NCBI GenBank assembly: GCA_014379795.1
Contig: JACMLC010000185.1
Span: 1-5,862, forward strand
Length of the DNA stretch: 5,862 nt
Reading direction: 5' to 3'
Source of the DNA: Pyrinomonadaceae bacterium
Lineage (GTDB): Bacteria > Acidobacteriota > Blastocatellia > Pyrinomonadales > Pyrinomonadaceae
Of this stretch, positions 5,693-5,862 are shown piece by piece (within the stretch, counting starts at the first letter, position 1; the number at the start of each line of letters is the position of its first letter). A model generated the notes under the pieces. It was not told where the DNA came from and made no database searches. It saw only the letters and a list, made by a program, of their open reading frames with translations. A program made the translations under genes and the position numbers.

Positions 5693-5862
5693 TTACAATG
5701 TCGCTAAGGTCTTGCGCGCTTCCTCAGCTTCGGCGAATGAAGCGCGCTTTCCGAGCGCGAGCGCGGTTTCCAGCTCGCGCCGCGCGCCAGCCTTATCGCC
5801 CTTCGCGGCGAGTGCCATTCCCAAGTGAAAACGATAGGTCGGAGACGGCGTCGCGCCTGTCC
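5693..5862 (-). CDS. TPR-repeat protein, C-terminal end only (partial)
   Basis: This is the last 55 codons of a gene that enters from the right edge, ending in TAA at 5693-5695. The start lies outside the window. The visible peptide contains one clear tetratricopeptide unit: PTYRFHLGMALAAKGD followed by a second helix AGARRELETALAL, with the usual LG..A, GD and A..LE.AL positions. It is followed by a short charged helix, FAEAEEARKTLATL. TPR proteins are protein-protein scaffolds. In exosortase/EPS loci a long TPR lipoprotein (the PrsT type) is common, and its C-terminus often ends in a similar F.EAEEA..LL..L helix. Assignment to that family is an inference, because only one repeat is visible and no lipobox can be checked. 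It sits 33 bp upstream of the small membrane protein gene on the same strand and probably shares its transcript. Confidence 0.8.
   Translation of the reverse strand, partial: TGATPSPTYRFHLGMALAAKGDKAGARRELETALALGKRASFAEAEEARKTLATL

Noticed and set aside
5400..5828. Plus-strand frame of 142 codons covering the TPR end and the small membrane gene
   Set aside because: The minus strand gives a TPR consensus and a coherent membrane protein in line with the operon. The plus frame is Ser/Arg/Ala-rich with no motif.

Overview
The window is a run of genes all transcribed leftward (minus strand). It encodes the core of a Wzx/Wzy-type exopolysaccharide (EPS) export and initiation system, of the subtype that accompanies exosortase/PEP-CTERM protein sorting. 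No RNA genes, CRISPR arrays, transposases or phage genes were seen. The organism looks like a Gram-negative, moderately high-GC bacterium that makes a PEP-CTERM-associated polysaccharide. Short heptanucleotide-repeat elements in the gaps and the protein sequences suggest Acidobacteriota (Blastocatellia-like), but that placement is an inference that cannot be settled from the window.

In transcription order, right to left: (1) the 3' end of a TPR-repeat protein (5693-5862, cut by the window edge); (2) a 61-residue double-membrane-segment protein (5474-5659) whose second half resembles a PEP-CTERM sorting tail; (3) a gap of about 160 bp with a heptad-repeat hairpin element; (4) a Wzz/GumC-like chain-length determinant (3693-5309); (5) a gap of 108 bp with a second heptad-repeat hairpin element; (6) a GspA/ExeA-like AAA+ ATPase with a GTG start (2550-3584); (7) a BY-type tyrosine autokinase (1461-2546), 3 bp after the ATPase; (8) a polyprenyl-phosphate sugar-1-phosphate transferase with a TTG start (76-1464), overlapping the kinase stop by 4 bases; (9) a third heptad-repeat tract at the left edge.

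Proposed joint function: the sugar transferase loads the first sugar phosphate onto undecaprenyl phosphate. The chain-length determinant and its separate cytoplasmic tyrosine kinase set polymer length through phosphorylation cycling. The GspA-like ATPase and the TPR protein are the accessory factors typical of exosortase-type EPS loci. The exosortase, outer-membrane exporter, flippase, polymerase and further glycosyltransferases are not in the window.

The two most notable things are the minimal 61-residue protein, essentially a signal anchor joined directly to a PEP-CTERM-like tail, and the three intergenic heptad-repeat elements. The elements differ in heptad sequence but share phase, layout and a related central core.
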